Positions 39,736 through 53,337 of a stretch of DNA of 64,000 bases are shown in pieces; the stretch's first letter is position 1; each line of letters begins with the position of its first letter. Source of the stretch: Ascaris suum (lineage: Eukaryota > Nematoda > Chromadorea > Rhabditida > Ascarididae); contig CM024173.1 in assembly GCA_013433145.1 (NCBI GenBank), positions 3,892,101 through 3,956,100 on the forward strand, in the 5' to 3' direction. The position numbers and the translations under genes are program-made. The notes under the pieces were generated by a model. That model was given only the letters and a program-made list of their open reading frames with translations, did no database searches and was not told where the DNA came from.

Positions 39736-39961
39736 ATGTCTAAATTTCCTTTTGAAGTTGACGCACCAACGGGAAAGACCCTTGATGACGTCGCACTACG
39801 GTGCATCAGGCCACGTTATAACTATCAGACTCCCTGGCTCCAACTTCCTGTTGAATGGACTGACAATTATACACACATGCACATTCAGGCACAGCACGCT
39901 GCAATAATGCGTCCTATGAAAGCAGATTTTCAAATGCATAGAAAAACAGAGCGCGAAAGGC
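39736..39961 (+). CDS. Candidate first exon of an unrecognised gene
   Basis: The ATG opens a 75-codon frame with ordinary protein composition (start MSKFPFEVDAPTGK; middle YQTPWLQLPVEWTDNY). It ends at GGCG followed by gtgagt, a strong donor, before the in-frame stop. A possible continuation is an acceptor (ctaatacag) at 40142 that restores the frame and adds about 18 residues rich in Arg and Pro before a stop. There is no signal peptide, no membrane segment and no recognised family. The opposite strand is less protein-like over this stretch. The donor and composition make it more than a chance frame, but it is unproven. Confidence 0.4.
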
Positions 39962-40005
39962 GGTGAGTTGAAAACAGTGATTGTGCAAGGTTACTGCATT
40001 TTCGG

Positions 40006-40197
40006 TTACGACGTTGGAGCACGTCGTGCTGGTGACGCAGACAGGTAGCTGACAATCGGCGAATGATGGTGGTCGTTGATCTCCCATACGGAGACACGCC
40101 GAATGCCGCGCGCGATCACATCTAACGTCCACCCTAATACAGGTTTCCACAATATTACCGGTGTCAACGCCGACCAACGGCCACACCCCACCTCCAT
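40006..40197 (-). other. Open frame in a GC-rich island, possibly coding
   Basis: The minus strand reads an open frame with an aromatic and hydrophobic middle (VILWKPVLGWTLDVIARG) ending ARRAPTS and a stop. GC is about 50 percent, well above the neighbourhood. A second minus-strand frame across 39914-40321 is also open, so the reading frame is not settled. No family is recognised. Confidence 0.2.
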
Positions 40198-42295
40198 ACC
40201 TCATGAAGTGCGCAGTCACGAAATTCAACACAAACAAAGCCAGTTCTATTTTGCATAACCCAGCTACACTCATCCCCGTCTCAATTGCATCTGCACATTT
40301 TCTTATTCTGATGCAAACCACCTTATGACTCGGTCATGCTCAGACTCCCTCGAAAAACAGACGAAAGAAAGCCTATTACACTAATTAAAATATACATGAC
40401 CAACGATGTGATGCCGACGCGTTTCGCTGTTTCACTTCGCTCAATGTGAAATCCCCTTCGGCCGCTTAGAAAGCCGATAAGCGATAAAGATACACAACGA
40501 CGGGTGAAGTTTCGAACACTAAAGCATAGTAAGGTGTTTATTCGCACAAAAGTACGACAATTTTGGCAAATTTGGCACCAAATCTATTTACAGTACAAAA
40601 CACAAAGTTCCGATACAAGGCATTTATGGAGGGATGTATAACTCTAGCAAAAGACCCTCACGAACAAACACAATGAGCAAAGGAAATTGTCATTATGGGA
40701 CAAAGATATAAAAAATTTGATAATCTCTGTGCAAACAAGCAATAGACTTCCGTTATTTCTCAACAGTGTACAACCTGTTCAACGAAGAGTATTGACGAGG
40801 TATAGAAGATAGGCAGACCAACTATTAATCCCTCTTATCCCTCTCCCTCCTCCCACCCAATGCAAAAGGAACATAACTTCCCGTTCATCGACATCCATAA
40901 GAGACACAATTTTCAAAAAGTATCCTAAAGAAGCACATCCTACAGAAGTAGTTCTCCTCTTTCAAACTCAACACATCGTTCATTCCCGCTTGCAGGACTG
41001 AGCGATGCCTTCCTCTCCCCCTTCTATCCTCCCCACCCAAGAAGATTATAGCAATCATCCAGCTGATGTGCTGCATCAAACTTCGCCCTCTGATTGTTCC
41101 TATAGACGACGAAACGTGTGTAGTTTCCTTTCGCATGGCCACACAAGTACATACCACATGCAAAAGGTATCGAGCATTTAGCACAAATTCTTTCAGACGT
41201 ACAGCAGCAGACATGCCACATCACATTTCACGCTCTAAAAGAAAATCCTGTGAATTAAAAAATTTTTGACATCAGTGAAAATATCTTTTCATCACGCGAA
41301 GTAGTTTTTAACTAAAAACAAGGATAGACTCTTAAATACGATAACAGTACGCGCATTTAAAACCGCATACCTGTTTGAAAACTGAAGAACGCTCGAATGT
41401 GATCCGTTGATGTGCAACATGCATTCAGATATCTCAAGAATTCCTTAACCCTTCCCCTATCACCTCAGTGCAATGAAGAGAGCACACGAAAAACTGATAG
41501 ACATCAAATAAGAGAAGAGAGGGAAGTGAGATAAGAACGAATAGTAACGAAATGAAAACGCAATACGTCCGCAATACCCTCTAATTTCTTCGAGTATACA
41601 GCAGATAATACAATAAACACACGATATATTTCTCAAACAAAAATAACCGGATTCGAAAAACGAAAGACAAACTTGAAACACACCGAACACTCAGAACAAG
41701 CAGTACCCACTAGCATTAACCCTCCAAAAATTCCTTCCCCTAAATTAACTAAACTCAATGCTGTCGCCTTCTAAAAAAATGTTACTGCTTCGGATCTCTT
41801 TCCTTAGCTAAGAGCTGTACACATTCCAGACCGTGATCGGAACACTATTTTAAACTGAATCTCCTTTGCCTCCCAATATTTCTCAGTTATACCGATACAA
41901 TTTTCAATTAAACAATGAAGAAAAAGTTATCGATCACATGAATAAACATACATCTGGCATTGAAATAAACGAGAAATTTATAAACTTTTAATAGGGCTTA
42001 ACTCGAAGCAATTCCCACTAACCTCACAAAAAAGAGAAAACAACTGATGCTTGCCTAAAATTGTATACGATAAGCGGTGAACTCAGCCACGCTGCTACCT
42101 ACTGGAAAAACATCACGTTCTACTGTCTCCCCCTCTCCTCCCAAATCAAAGCAACAAATGTCCGATGTTTTGAACGGGAAATTTTCCTATCCACAATCTT
42201 TCCGTATTATTTTCAGTGCAGCGAAATACCGATGTGTAAATGGCGTAGGTGCATCATCCGCGCTTTGCAACTTGTTGAGGAACGTTTAACGACAA

Positions 42296-45200
42296 CTAAT
42301 CGAAAAAATCCTGGAGAAGAGTCCGCCTTTTGCACTCGGCGACGTGCATTTGACTTTCGAGATCACCTCTCTCTGTACTCTCCGCTCTCTCCACTTTCCA
42401 TGATAACTCCTCAATTTCCTTTTCCAGCTGTGCTTGTTGATATTCGAACTGAAAAAACAAAACCGATTTCAACTGCACAAGCATAACCGCCACAGCCTTT
42501 CGTTCACGAATATTTTACGAAACTGATAAAAACACAAACAAATATATCAAATCTGCTCAATACCGATCCCTTCTGAAGAGATCCCTCCTCTTGAGAGAGA
42601 TGAAAAATATAAGCCACCCTCCCCCTAAAATAACGTCATCTTCTGCATATAATTTCATTCTCAAAATTGAATCTGAAACGATTGCAACAACAACTCACAG
42701 CAAAGCCATCTATTTATTGCAAGACCCATCATATCACTCATACGAGCATCTTTCCATATTACAGCATAATCCATTAAAGCAATTAAACACCCACATACTG
42801 TTCTATTTGCAAAAAAATTGCTAATAAAGTATTAATAAAATTTGTCACCAGTTATTGAAGCGCTTTATGCAAATAGCATATGGGATAAGCTGTGCACCGC
42901 ACCGACGATGCTTACGCCCTCATCGAGCGGAAAATAGCACTAATGGTTCCGCTTGCAAGTTCACTGACGACAAACAATGAAAATATCAAACGGTACTTGC
43001 CTACCTCCGCAGTAACCTATAATTTTCCAATAACAAAGTATTCAAAGATCAAATAATTAAATTCATGAGTAAATGCAATCACCATAATATTCTTTTGTAT
43101 ACATCCCTCTGGTGTAGTTGTGAGCTTTTTGGCTAACAATGATCTATGCCCACAAAGCACATTCCCATTCTGAGTTACCTACATCTTCCTTTCCTTCCAA
43201 ATTTAGCGATTTTTTCCAGCATGCTATTCCCCAGGGGAGGGGGGAGGAGGAGAGGAAGGAGGACGACGAGGAAAATAAAAAAAACCATTTCAAAAAGTTG
43301 GATATTAAAACTAACCAACTGTTTGCGAGGTCCATTCTCCATGTAATAGGCATAAGGGTAGGTATACTGCAGCGTATATCGGCACTTCGTGAGAAGCGTG
43401 GCCGCACGATGTAGGTGCTGCCAGTCGATCCATGTTCCTTCGTGCCCGTTCACTTTCTCGTCGATCTTACGCATTATACTATTACGAAGTTCCTCTTCGA
43501 GCTTCAGCGATTTGTGATGATTTTCATAGCGCTCTAAACGCACAACATTCCTCTGATCATATAAGTAGATTCTGTTACCGCTCAGGATTCAATCAAGAAA
43601 GCAAATCGCGAGTTTCTTATTGGTCTTCTAACCACTCCTCTTAATTCTCAAACGGAAGGCCATCAGGAAATTTCCACCGACACTTTTTTCGGAGTTTCCC
43701 GCCCCCATTTTTACCTAGACCGCTCCTCAACGAGGTCCCCTCAATCGAATCGTCTCCTCTTCTGCAATAGCATGTGCTGCTGCGTTGCAACTTTCTACAC
43801 CTGAGTTTTACTTGACTGGTTATCACAGTGTAGAGCAAGGATCTTTCGACAGCTTCGCACCGCTATGATGAACGTGATTTTCGCATTCTTTGGAAAGGCT
43901 CCGGCTAAAGTTATTCTCTACCTTCACAGCTCCCCCACTTTCTTAACAAATGGCTGCCCGACTCTTTTCTACTAGAGTTCTTCATCCAAATCCTTCTCTC
44001 TCTAATCTTAATTCTGTGGCGAAATCATTTTTCTAAGGTGTCAGCATATCAAAACTTTTTATTGTATCATTTCGCAACACGGACTACTGCATAAGAAATC
44101 CTCTCTCACATCTGACATCGAAAAGTGTTCATGATCTATAAGGATTCGGCACTGTTCTGCATGATGGCATCCGATTCCACGATGCTCATAGTTTTGCTAT
44201 TTATAGACCTATAGTCTCAACAGCAGTATCTGGTGCAGACGTTCTGGCACGTAAGTTCCAAGTCTTTAGAAAATAACAGCAAATTTATTGTATCTCACTG
44301 TGTGGTATTTCTTTAAGGTGTCACTCACTTACCATTCGAAAAAATGCAAAACATTATTCAATATTATGGTGTGGCAATAAATCGAACAACTAAAGTCGGA
44401 AGTTGTAATTTTTTAAATGAACCTAAAAAACTCTGTGAAAAACGATGTCAAGAAATCTTGCATCCACCTAATATTATATAATATATGCTCGCCACTTCAA
44501 AATAAAAAATAACTCTTCATACTGCTTCGCTTAATACCACCACTAAAAAAAATTATAACGAAAAAATTCTGAGACATAACAAAAAAAACAACAACAACAA
44601 AAAACAAAACTAATAAAGGAAAAAAGAAAAATGAGAGCAATAAAAACGAACCATAATAATGCAAATATTTCTCGAGTGCGCGACGCGCTTTCACATGGTT
44701 CGCCTCTTGTGCAACCGATGGATTTTCCTTATAGCGACTGCATTCGTAGTATTCACTGCCATGAGTTTTCCAATCTACATGCAACGCATTTGTGTGAGAG
44801 ATTAAAAAATGCGGAAAAAAGGATTCTTTTATACAATTTCATTCTCCTCAGGCAACTAGCATTGTTGACAAATCAAATACACGAAATTCCGCAATTTTAG
44901 CTCATCGCTGACCAATCAACCCCACCATTCAGCTCTCTTCGTAATTTAGCTAATATCAGGAGCCAAAAATTGGCGGCCTAAGAAAACGAAGAACTCCCCC
45001 AACATGCCGTTAAATAAAAATTATATATGTATCAAGAACGCTTTCAATGCGAAGTGATAGTGAAAGGAGAAGCGGAAAAAACATACCTCCAAAGCACATC
45101 CAGCAGAAGTGATGTTTGCATTTTGCGCACTGCATATGATTGCATCCACCGTTCTTTTCGATGCAGGAGTGACAATTTGGACAATCCTTCGTGTGTGCGC

Positions 45201-48200
45201 TTAATCAAATCGTACTTATTCACCTACTGCCAACTTTGAACAATCACCTTTCTCAAATACCCTTCTTTTGTCGACGAATCATTTGTCCAACATAGACTAA
45301 TAAAGGGAAATAACAATGAAGTAAAAGACCCAATGCTTGTGATGCAGTTGTTTCCAGAGTTTGGCACTTTTAGTTAGTAAACAACAAAAGATCGAAATGT
45401 GATGGGTAGAGTCTGGACGATAAGTTCATTTATTACTGAAACTTCAGAAAGAAATAAAACTTGCTAGTCAATTTTGCTTTGCAATCAATTCGGTGATCTC
45501 CAAAAAGAATTTTTCGGTGCTTGATTCCTACAGAACGTCGATTCGTAAGAGGATGGATTGTCAAGCATTTCTTTATCGATTTTAAATATCTGAACACCTC
45601 GCTGATCTGAAAGGCTGAAATGCAAAAAAAAGCAAATCGTGCTTACCTTTTTGATACAGTTGTCCAGTTTTTTTTAATGGCATTCCGCTCATATTTACTG
45701 TCTTTGACACGAAAGTGCTTCATTTTATTTTATAGCGAAAATTAAGCCGGTTCATCGTCCCCCCTCCCCTCATCATTTCAGCAAAGAGAGTGAAGAAAAA
45801 TACCTGATGTAATTTGCGGTCTCGCTATCATCAGCGCATTTTATAAGCCACATTCGAATCGTTTCACATGACGTCGGTGCGTGATAGTCACTCCCACAAA
45901 GCACGCTTAAATGAAATTTATAGCAACTAAAAAACAGTTACAAAACCATAACAGCCAAATGAACGTGTGATTTTGGAATTCATTGCAATGATATAATCGC
46001 TTTTAAATAGTAGGTTAAAGTATGAAACACTGTTATTTCATCCATGACAGCGATTTAGGGTCGTCACAAATACCAGCGATACGACGCCTAAGCTAATTCG
46101 AGCCCGGACTTCTCTATGCGCTACTTTCCAGTAGGTCACAAAGTAGTACATACAACAAAAACAGATTTAAAAAACTGACGAATTCCAGCCGCGCTAACGT
46201 ATATCTATGGAATTAGTTCTTTATATGAAAACAAAAACAAAAAGCACATCATACTGGACAGAATGAACTTCAATAAGCCAATCGGAAGCAAACAGATGCC
46301 CAATTTGTTGATGAAAAGCATGTAATTCTCCACCGGTATCAACCGCCCGCCTTCTAATACCAATTTTGCCTTCATAATTCCATATCAATAACGCGCGACA
46401 ATGTGATGATTTTAAAAGGAGGAACTAACCAGAATGAAGTTTGGCATCTTATGCATGTAACTTTTTTCGCTTTTCGCGACTTTGCCATCACGATCATGCA
46501 GCAATCACGACCGGGGCAAAAGCGAAGATGTGGATGTGAGGTAACGAGATCCTTGAACACGAATTCTTCATACTTAGTGCGCAAATCACTCCGATCCGAT
46601 AAAACTTTCAGAATAAAATCCTCGGGACATAACAGAGCACACCCGCTCGCCATACAGCCCATCCTAGAAAACTTGGCGAGTGTATCGACGAGCATGAAAG
46701 CAGAAGTGCAAGAGCAAAGTACCTATGAAAGGAATCAATAACCCTGCATCATTCAAACTGAAAAATACTGCCGAGAAAATTCTCCGCAAGTTAATACAAC
46801 TGTAATTAATCAGAATCAAATAACAACCTATTATTATTTTTCCCAACTGATGGAGGTATAACTATTATTAAATGGAACGATGAAGGACTCCGAGGGATCG
46901 AAGTATTCTTCCCTTCCAGCCTCACATCTAAGGGAAATTTAACGCTTTAACCGAGCTTTCCCGAAAAATTATTCTAGACGGAAGAAACACCAAATATGAC
47001 TCTCACTCCTTTTCAATCCTTACTTCTTCACGAATCTTTCAAGCAGCACGGACTTCTGTAGATAGCAGGTCTATATTACACATACAGAAAATGGAATGAG
47101 ATTTGATGGAACTTTCGTTGCTTTTAGAGTAAACCTCGACTTCACGAAAAAATATTCTTACTGAATGAAATATCCGTTTTTTCCGCTGTTTAAAAATCCT
47201 CCACACAATATCGCCTACAACAGTCATGAAAAGTAGGGTTATTGATTAAAGAAACGAATAGCCAAGTTCCCTCCGCAACTTCACACTCCAATAGCAGCCA
47301 ATATAAATCCAAAAACACACACTAACTAGTAGTGAGAAGCATCTATTAGCGTGCACAGAAATTTCAAGAGTAAGGCCGATGTTCACCGAACAGCAAGTTT
47401 CCTTCTGAAGCTTGTTTGCCACACCCACGAAATCAGACTCTACAGACGGTAAGCAGAATTCGAAAGCAGTAGCCACCGTTCCGCAATGTTAGAAGTTGGA
47501 AATCTCGACCTCTAAAGAGAAGTTCACTCGCGTCGGAGAAGCATGCGCCATGCCTCATGCACTTCCACTTAAGGCTACTGGATGAAGAAAAGCAAAAAGT
47601 TCATGCAGCCTCCTTATCCAACATCCCCTTTGCTGACATTGAAATATTGGAAACTAACACGATAGGAACCAGGAACGAGAGGTATGATACCAGATTTAAC
47701 GAAAAGCTAACCTGATGGAAACTCCATTAGAAAGCTGTGTTTCGGCATAAGACTGCCAACAATTCACGCAAAATTCATGTGCACAATGCAGCGCACACAT
47801 CTGACTGCAATCGCGCCTCCAACGTGCACATACTGCGCACCGTGCTGCATTCTCCTTGGCTGGCTCTTTAGCATGTATTTTGCTCTCTGCAATACAAAAA
47901 AGTAAACTCATCATCGAAACGCAAGAAGCCAGTCGAGGAATTTATGGATTTCTTGTACCGCACTTTAGGATGCAGAAATAAAGCTTTTTAGCTCTGCTCA
48001 GTTTTCCAGAGATTTCATTTTCGCTGGAAAATAGCTTCATCTTATTATTCTACAGAAGTTTCCTTCCTTTCACCAAGGCCCAAGCTTTTTGCCAACCTCC
48101 ACACTTTGAAGTCATTAGTGCTAGTAATCGCTGATACTGAAAGAACTTTCGGCATGCTACTGCGACAGAGTCAATTTCAGCCTATTAGCTGGATTCGTCA

Positions 48201-50808
48201 AACCACCACCTAGACGGAAGGTGGTCGAGAGCTTGGATCTTGGTTGAGGACACGCCGCCAAGTGTAAATATTCCATAAGAAAGAACAGCAAACTCAAAGA
48301 CAAATGCATTTCATTTCTATTCAACCTCTCAAAATGATTGAAAAACAGACGCAATTTGTGTCTTTGTCGGAAAAATATGAACGTGAGCATAAATATATAT
48401 ACCCTAACAAACTTCCATTACACAATGTATTCCGTCATGAAATTCTATTGAGAATGGCGTGACGATCTCGAAATATCATCTCCCTTTCTTTCTCACTCAT
48501 TTTACCTCAACTCTTCATGCAGTCACTACATGTTTCTGATTGCATGATCAAACAACTAATGAATTTTATCGATCGGCATTTCCTAAAGCCCTTCAGAAAG
48601 TAGCCGAAGGTCAAGATGCTCACTAGACGAAATTCTAACGCAATCATGAACGTAAAAAAATGGAAAGAATAAATGAAACAAACCAATGAGAGTATTGTTC
48701 GGGTCTGAGTGATAAAGTTCGATAAGTGAGTTCTCATCCCACTGATGCATGTGGAGAAGCAGTTTAGCCAACGAAGGTGCGATATGCAACACATTGGCAA
48801 CACGTTCGGTCACATCGTCAAGCAAGCGCTCCACCTAAGAACCGAACAGAGTGAACATTTCCTTTCTTCATTACGAAAAAATCCGAGGAAAAATTGAATT
48901 TTAAGCAAAGAAGGTTTTCAACTATAAAAATAGATACTCATTAGAAAACCTAATAAAAACCGACGAATTCATTTCAAACTCAAAGCGAGTGAAACTGGAA
49001 ATTTCTCAGCCCACCACAATCTCTTCTCATCCTCTACGATGCAACTTTATTCGTTTCTCGTTTCTTTTGCAACCTTTTAAACTCGACTGTTATTAATAAA
49101 TCCGAACAAAAGTAATAATGAGTATAACTGCAGCATAACTGCTTAAAATGAACATTCATTTCGACACTAGCACTGAAATAAGATTCGATAATGTCGAAAA
49201 CATATTTAGATAGAAGACTGGTTCTTCAGTGCATACAGACTTGATAGAGGGACATTCAAGGATCACAACCGACTACGCCGACAACTTTGGATCAGACTGG
49301 GCAAAGAAAATTCTTTAAAGCGTAGTATTACGATGAAGAGAACTTTTCTAGGCGGTAAATGTGAAAAACTGACTTATTATTTCTCCAAGACTTTAAACAG
49401 AATTTTAGGCCTTCTCATTCAGAACTTTAATATCCTCCTCCTCCTATCCCCCTCATCTCTCGGCTATCAATCCATCCATTTGAGAAGGCCTATTTACGCA
49501 GGTAGACGGAAGCTGAACACAACTAGCCTGAGATACAGTGAGGCAACTATATTCGATGTATTCCGGATCGTCGCTCTCCCGACTGGTTTCCACGTCGCAA
49601 CATTCGCCACAGTAGTCTGCCCCTCCATAGTAATCATCTCAAAGAAAAGTGAAGTGAACTCTCCAGAGTAAGGGCATCGTCAATGAAAATACCGCCGGGT
49701 GAAGTAAATAGAGATGGCACCGTATACACTATTGCAATCTTGCCCATCAAGACAGTCGACAGCCTAACTTTCATTAATTAACGGAAGAATAAAACGTGTC
49801 AACCTGCATGAAAACGTTTCGATAACCCCTATACAAATTCATAAACCAACTTAGAAACCGAAATGAGGTTCTACGATATAAAAAATACCCATAAAATTTC
49901 GCAACTTCAGTTCCCGTGTTCCTTTAACTTAAACTACCGCATAGGCACAAAATACAGACGTGACCTCGTCATAATACGAGATAAAATAAAACAATGATTA
50001 TGTTCGTTTGAAAAAGTGATTAGACTTCGAAGGATGCTAATGAAAGACGGCAAAGGAAAGGAGGAGGCAGGGGAAGCAAACAGAGATTCCTCTTGTCCAT
50101 AGTCAACAAAGAGCGAATAGAATATACCGCAAAAGCGAATATAGTCAACAAAAACCGATACGTTACGCAAAAAGGTAAATTTCAAAGCGCACCTGCAATT
50201 CACGTGCATATGTCAAAGTGTTGAAAAACTTTCCCTTCGTATCTGTAAGCGGCTTTGCTAAGAGATCTGCTTTTATCTTTTAATGCACTACGCCCTTAAA
50301 AGGCATGAATTGCTGTTGTAGTGTGAACCTTTTTTAGAGTAATTTGTGAACAAAAAAAGTCAGAATGAGGAATCCTACCGCAGTTCGAACACCTCCTCCC
50401 TTCTACCTCAGCCCATTCGGCCTCATCCCACACCTTTGGACTTGTGAGCTCTTAAGAGAATATGGCGGCTAAAGTGTGATCTGCGTGAGTCGCGGATGTG
50501 ACCAGGAATGGAACAGCATTGATTTAATACAGCGATGGGTTAAATCACCCTCCGGCCCCCACTTCTTATAAGCTGAGGTCTATCGCCCATCTGGAATCGA
50601 GCATAATACGTTTTCTTATGGTTACAGGTTAAACTCGGTTATGACCGGAATCAAGACCAAGACCACGATACGGAAATTAACGATCGGCAACACTTTATAT
50701 GCGCTACTCGAATATCCACGTAAAATTGGTTGCTGCCTTACCGAAGTAATAGTCGGTATCTTCGTCCGATACGGAACCGCTGTCATTAGCAGATTCATTG
50801 CTATTCAT
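42296..50808 (-). CDS. ARIH2: Ariadne-2 type RBR E3 ubiquitin ligase, complete
   Basis: RBR ligases take ubiquitin from an E2 onto a RING2 cysteine before the substrate; ARIH2 works with neddylated cullin-5 ligases. Ten exons join in phase: 50742-50808, 49528/49537-49637, 48684-48834, 47712-47886, 46430-46663, 45804-45905, 45087-45199, 44652-44774, 43316-43533 and 42296-42448, giving 478-481 residues (human 493). The acidic N-terminus ([17 protein letters not shown]) is followed by a UBA-like stretch ([17 protein letters not shown]). RING1 starts CAVC (about 123) with [17 protein letters not shown] carries RFCPGRDC and [15 protein letters not shown]2 is [19 protein letters not shown], with the expected catalytic Cys near 296. 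The Ariadne domain runs from [15 protein letters not shown] through [19 protein letters not shown] to LLQDFFD and the stop. Exons 6 and 7 use AAG acceptors. Orthology to ARIH2 rather than ARIH1 is clear from the Ariadne domain. Confidence 0.96.
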
Positions 50809-53337
50809 CGCCACTTACCGTACCGACCTGCAACGAATGCTGCTTAGCTATTTAGAGAATTATTGACAAGAGAAGATTAAAGTACAATTCAAAAGTGAAC
50901 GCATCATGACTGAGAGATCGACAATGAGCGCAACACCTCCACTCTTTGAGTAGCAACTCGACAATTCGAGCATCACAGTACAGAACGTGCTTTCTTGGAT
51001 GCACTGAAGTGCTCTTACAGCTCCGAAGGAATGGAACCGAAGGAGCTGACACCACAAAGAATTGCTCACCTCAAAATTCACGAATAAATCATCTAGAAAC
51101 TTTATGCGATTGCTTTAAAAATGCCTCGCATACTGCTAATGCTATACATTGACACATATATAACACACCTGCACACTTCTGTCCACACGAGTCTTTATGG
51201 AAGCCGCAGACTAGAAATGCCAAATCTGCACGAAAAACTACGATGAAAAGACGATGGATAACGGTTAATCGTTGTGAGAGCGAATTTGAAAATTTGCCAT
51301 CACTTACAACTCTATAGTCATTGCTGTTGAGAGAATCTGCATTACTTGCTGCATAACAGTTCGAATGATCCACTGTTGAGAGATAAATTAATGAACAGAA
51401 TAGAATAAGCTAGATTTGAAGGATATGCAGCATTTTTGGAATTAGTTGCTTTACTGTTTCTTTATCCACATCAAAAATATTTTCACTCAATTCGGTTCTT
51501 ATATACATTTGCCAAAATTTATTCCCCGAATTGCTTTCAATGAAAATATGCCTAGTTAGTATAGTCCCTCACTCTTCCAAGAAGCATCCATTCTTTTTTT
51601 GGATGAATTCTGCACAGGTGGATGACTAACACGCATGTGTTGACGAACAGAGGAGACGTTCGTTTCATGATTTTATTGACTTGGATGGCAGCGTTTCATT
51701 GCCAACTCGGTGCCCTCAGGCTTACTTCTCAAATGCAAGCAGTAACTGAACGGTATAGAATATCGTTACACTTATGATATCGAGCAAACACTTTAAGGCA
51801 ATAACTGTTTGTGTGAAATGGGTCCTGAGATAAAATGATTTACTTGCTAAGTTCGCTTAATAAATGATGAGTAGTACCTCATAATTACCTATTACGGGTT
51901 GGAGGCACTTGGAGCACTGAGTAAAGTGTTCTCGGGAACTTATCGTATATAGCGTTATATGAAGTTATAGCTAGCAAATTAGGAGAGCTGCAATGAATAG
52001 TCTGAACCATTAGGTGTTAATGTCCACCCATTATTTCACTGAGCACGACTGTCTGCCCATTTGCTTACAAAATTAGTATTCAATCGGTTGTGCACTTAAG
52101 TCTCTTGCCAACCGAATTTGTAGGTCTAGCAAAAGTGGCTTGGCCAGCGAAATCGCCTAGTCAACTTCTTCGTTTTGGTCAATAAATAGAGTGTTTTTTT
52201 CAAGAGTCCAATTACCTGGCAATCCACTTATCTACTCTCGTCCTCGTCCTCCGCTCTCTACGATTAGTAAATAAAGGAGTTTAAAAAGTCGAAAACAATG
52301 CTAATTTGCTTAGACGATAGGAATGGCTAGCAAAATCGCATAGTAGATTTAATCGGCCTTGAAGTAGCCCTAACAAGTGAGGCTGTCTGACAAATCAAGA
52401 AATCGGAGATGTGTTTTCCGATTCTTTTTTTTTGACATAGTGTGAATCATCTTTGATGTATCGCTTTCAGATATGCGTCATGCCGTTTAAAAGTTGCGGA
52501 TTATTTCTGGAATTTTGATACACGCCAAATGAGCGATGATTAAGTTAAAGCGGATTCATTTTCGACGTTGCGGCACTTTTTTGCTATCAGTCATCACGAA
52601 GACTGTGCTTTTTAGATATATGCAAAATGCAGATTTCGCTCGTGCACAATAGGTCTTGATTATAAATACCAACAACGCAATTTGCAAATTTTAAGAATAC
52701 GCAAATGATGGAGACGATGATGTAAACTGATTGCTCGAGGCAATGAATCCCTCATACGCATGAAGCTTGCAACTATCAGTTGAAAAGATTCAGCTCATCC
52801 AACAACACTACCGACACAACGCTACATATATGGAATCTATGAACCCTTTGAATAATTATCCCTATCAACAAATGACAGAGAGAGAGAGAGAGAGAAAGAG
52901 AAGAGAGAGAAAGAGAAAGAGAAAGAGAGAGAGAGAGGAGCTCGTTTTAAAGCTGGATGATGCAATTGTGCGTGCTCTTCGCCTATAAGGTGGAAACCAT
53001 TCAGTGAATGGGCAAGTGCGAAGTGCCCAGTACAGGAACAGGTATTTTCGGCGCGTAAACGGAACGAGACGAGAGTAGAAAAACGTAGGCAAAAAGCGCA
53101 ACTCAGCAAAGCCAATTTGCTCATGGACACAACGACGACAACCCCTGTTTGTCTTCTACAAAATGTGCCAACTTCTCTGCATTCCCATCGAAGTTGATAG
53201 TGAAACCAACCGTGCGACCGACCGAACGATCCGGTTATTAGACGCCGAAATGAAGAGGCAGCAGGTTGCGTAACGCAATTTTGTCGAACGCTTGCGATCT
53301 TCACATAAGTCGTCATTGCTGTGAACGTCTTCTTTCG
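50809..53337. other. Intergenic region between divergent ARIH2 and ShKT-nitrobindin genes
   Basis: Both genes are transcribed outward, so this 2.5 kb should contain both promoters. On the ARIH2 side an acceptor-like ttgcag lies about 20 nt upstream of the ATG. A GA-rich tract (52877-52938) lies about 400 bp upstream of the secreted-protein start. I found no TATA element I would defend and no additional gene. Confidence 0.6.
52877..52938. repeat. GA-rich simple repeat
   Basis: This is a 62-bp tract of GA repeats with AAG interruptions. GA tracts near promoters can bind GAGA-type factors; here the tract lies between two divergent genes, so a regulatory role is possible but not shown. It produces Ser-Leu-Phe repeats in a 159-codon antisense frame that I reject. 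Confidence 0.9.

Larger units (their letters stand above)
32762..42295. other. Long region without a confirmed gene
   Basis: This 9.5 kb between the PY-motif gene start and the ARIH2 stop contains a GC island with open frames on both strands (34.27-34.49 kb), a relatively GC-rich stretch that may be retroelement debris (34.56-35.42 kb), an ATTTATTGCA-rich cluster (37.36-37.45 kb), a CA tract (36930-36954), poly-A runs near 38780 and 38870, and the coding-dense island at 39.7-40.5 kb. At 41.02-41.22 kb three frames are open at once, so no call is possible. Confidence 0.5.

Noticed and set aside
41024..41224. Cys-rich minus-strand frame suggesting a zinc-binding motif
   Set aside because: Three frames on two strands are open here and no exon boundaries favour the Cys-rich one.
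42061..42486. 141-codon plus-strand frame
   Set aside because: Antisense shadow of the last ARIH2 exon, whose minus-strand frame matches the conserved Ariadne C-terminus.
46403..46741. 112-codon plus-strand frame
   Set aside because: Antisense shadow of ARIH2 exon 5 (RING1-IBR), which is certain on the minus strand.
52837..53316. 159-codon minus-strand frame, the longest in the window
   Set aside because: Half is Ser-Leu-Phe repeat from the GA tract; the rest lies upstream of the opposite-strand gene start with no motif.
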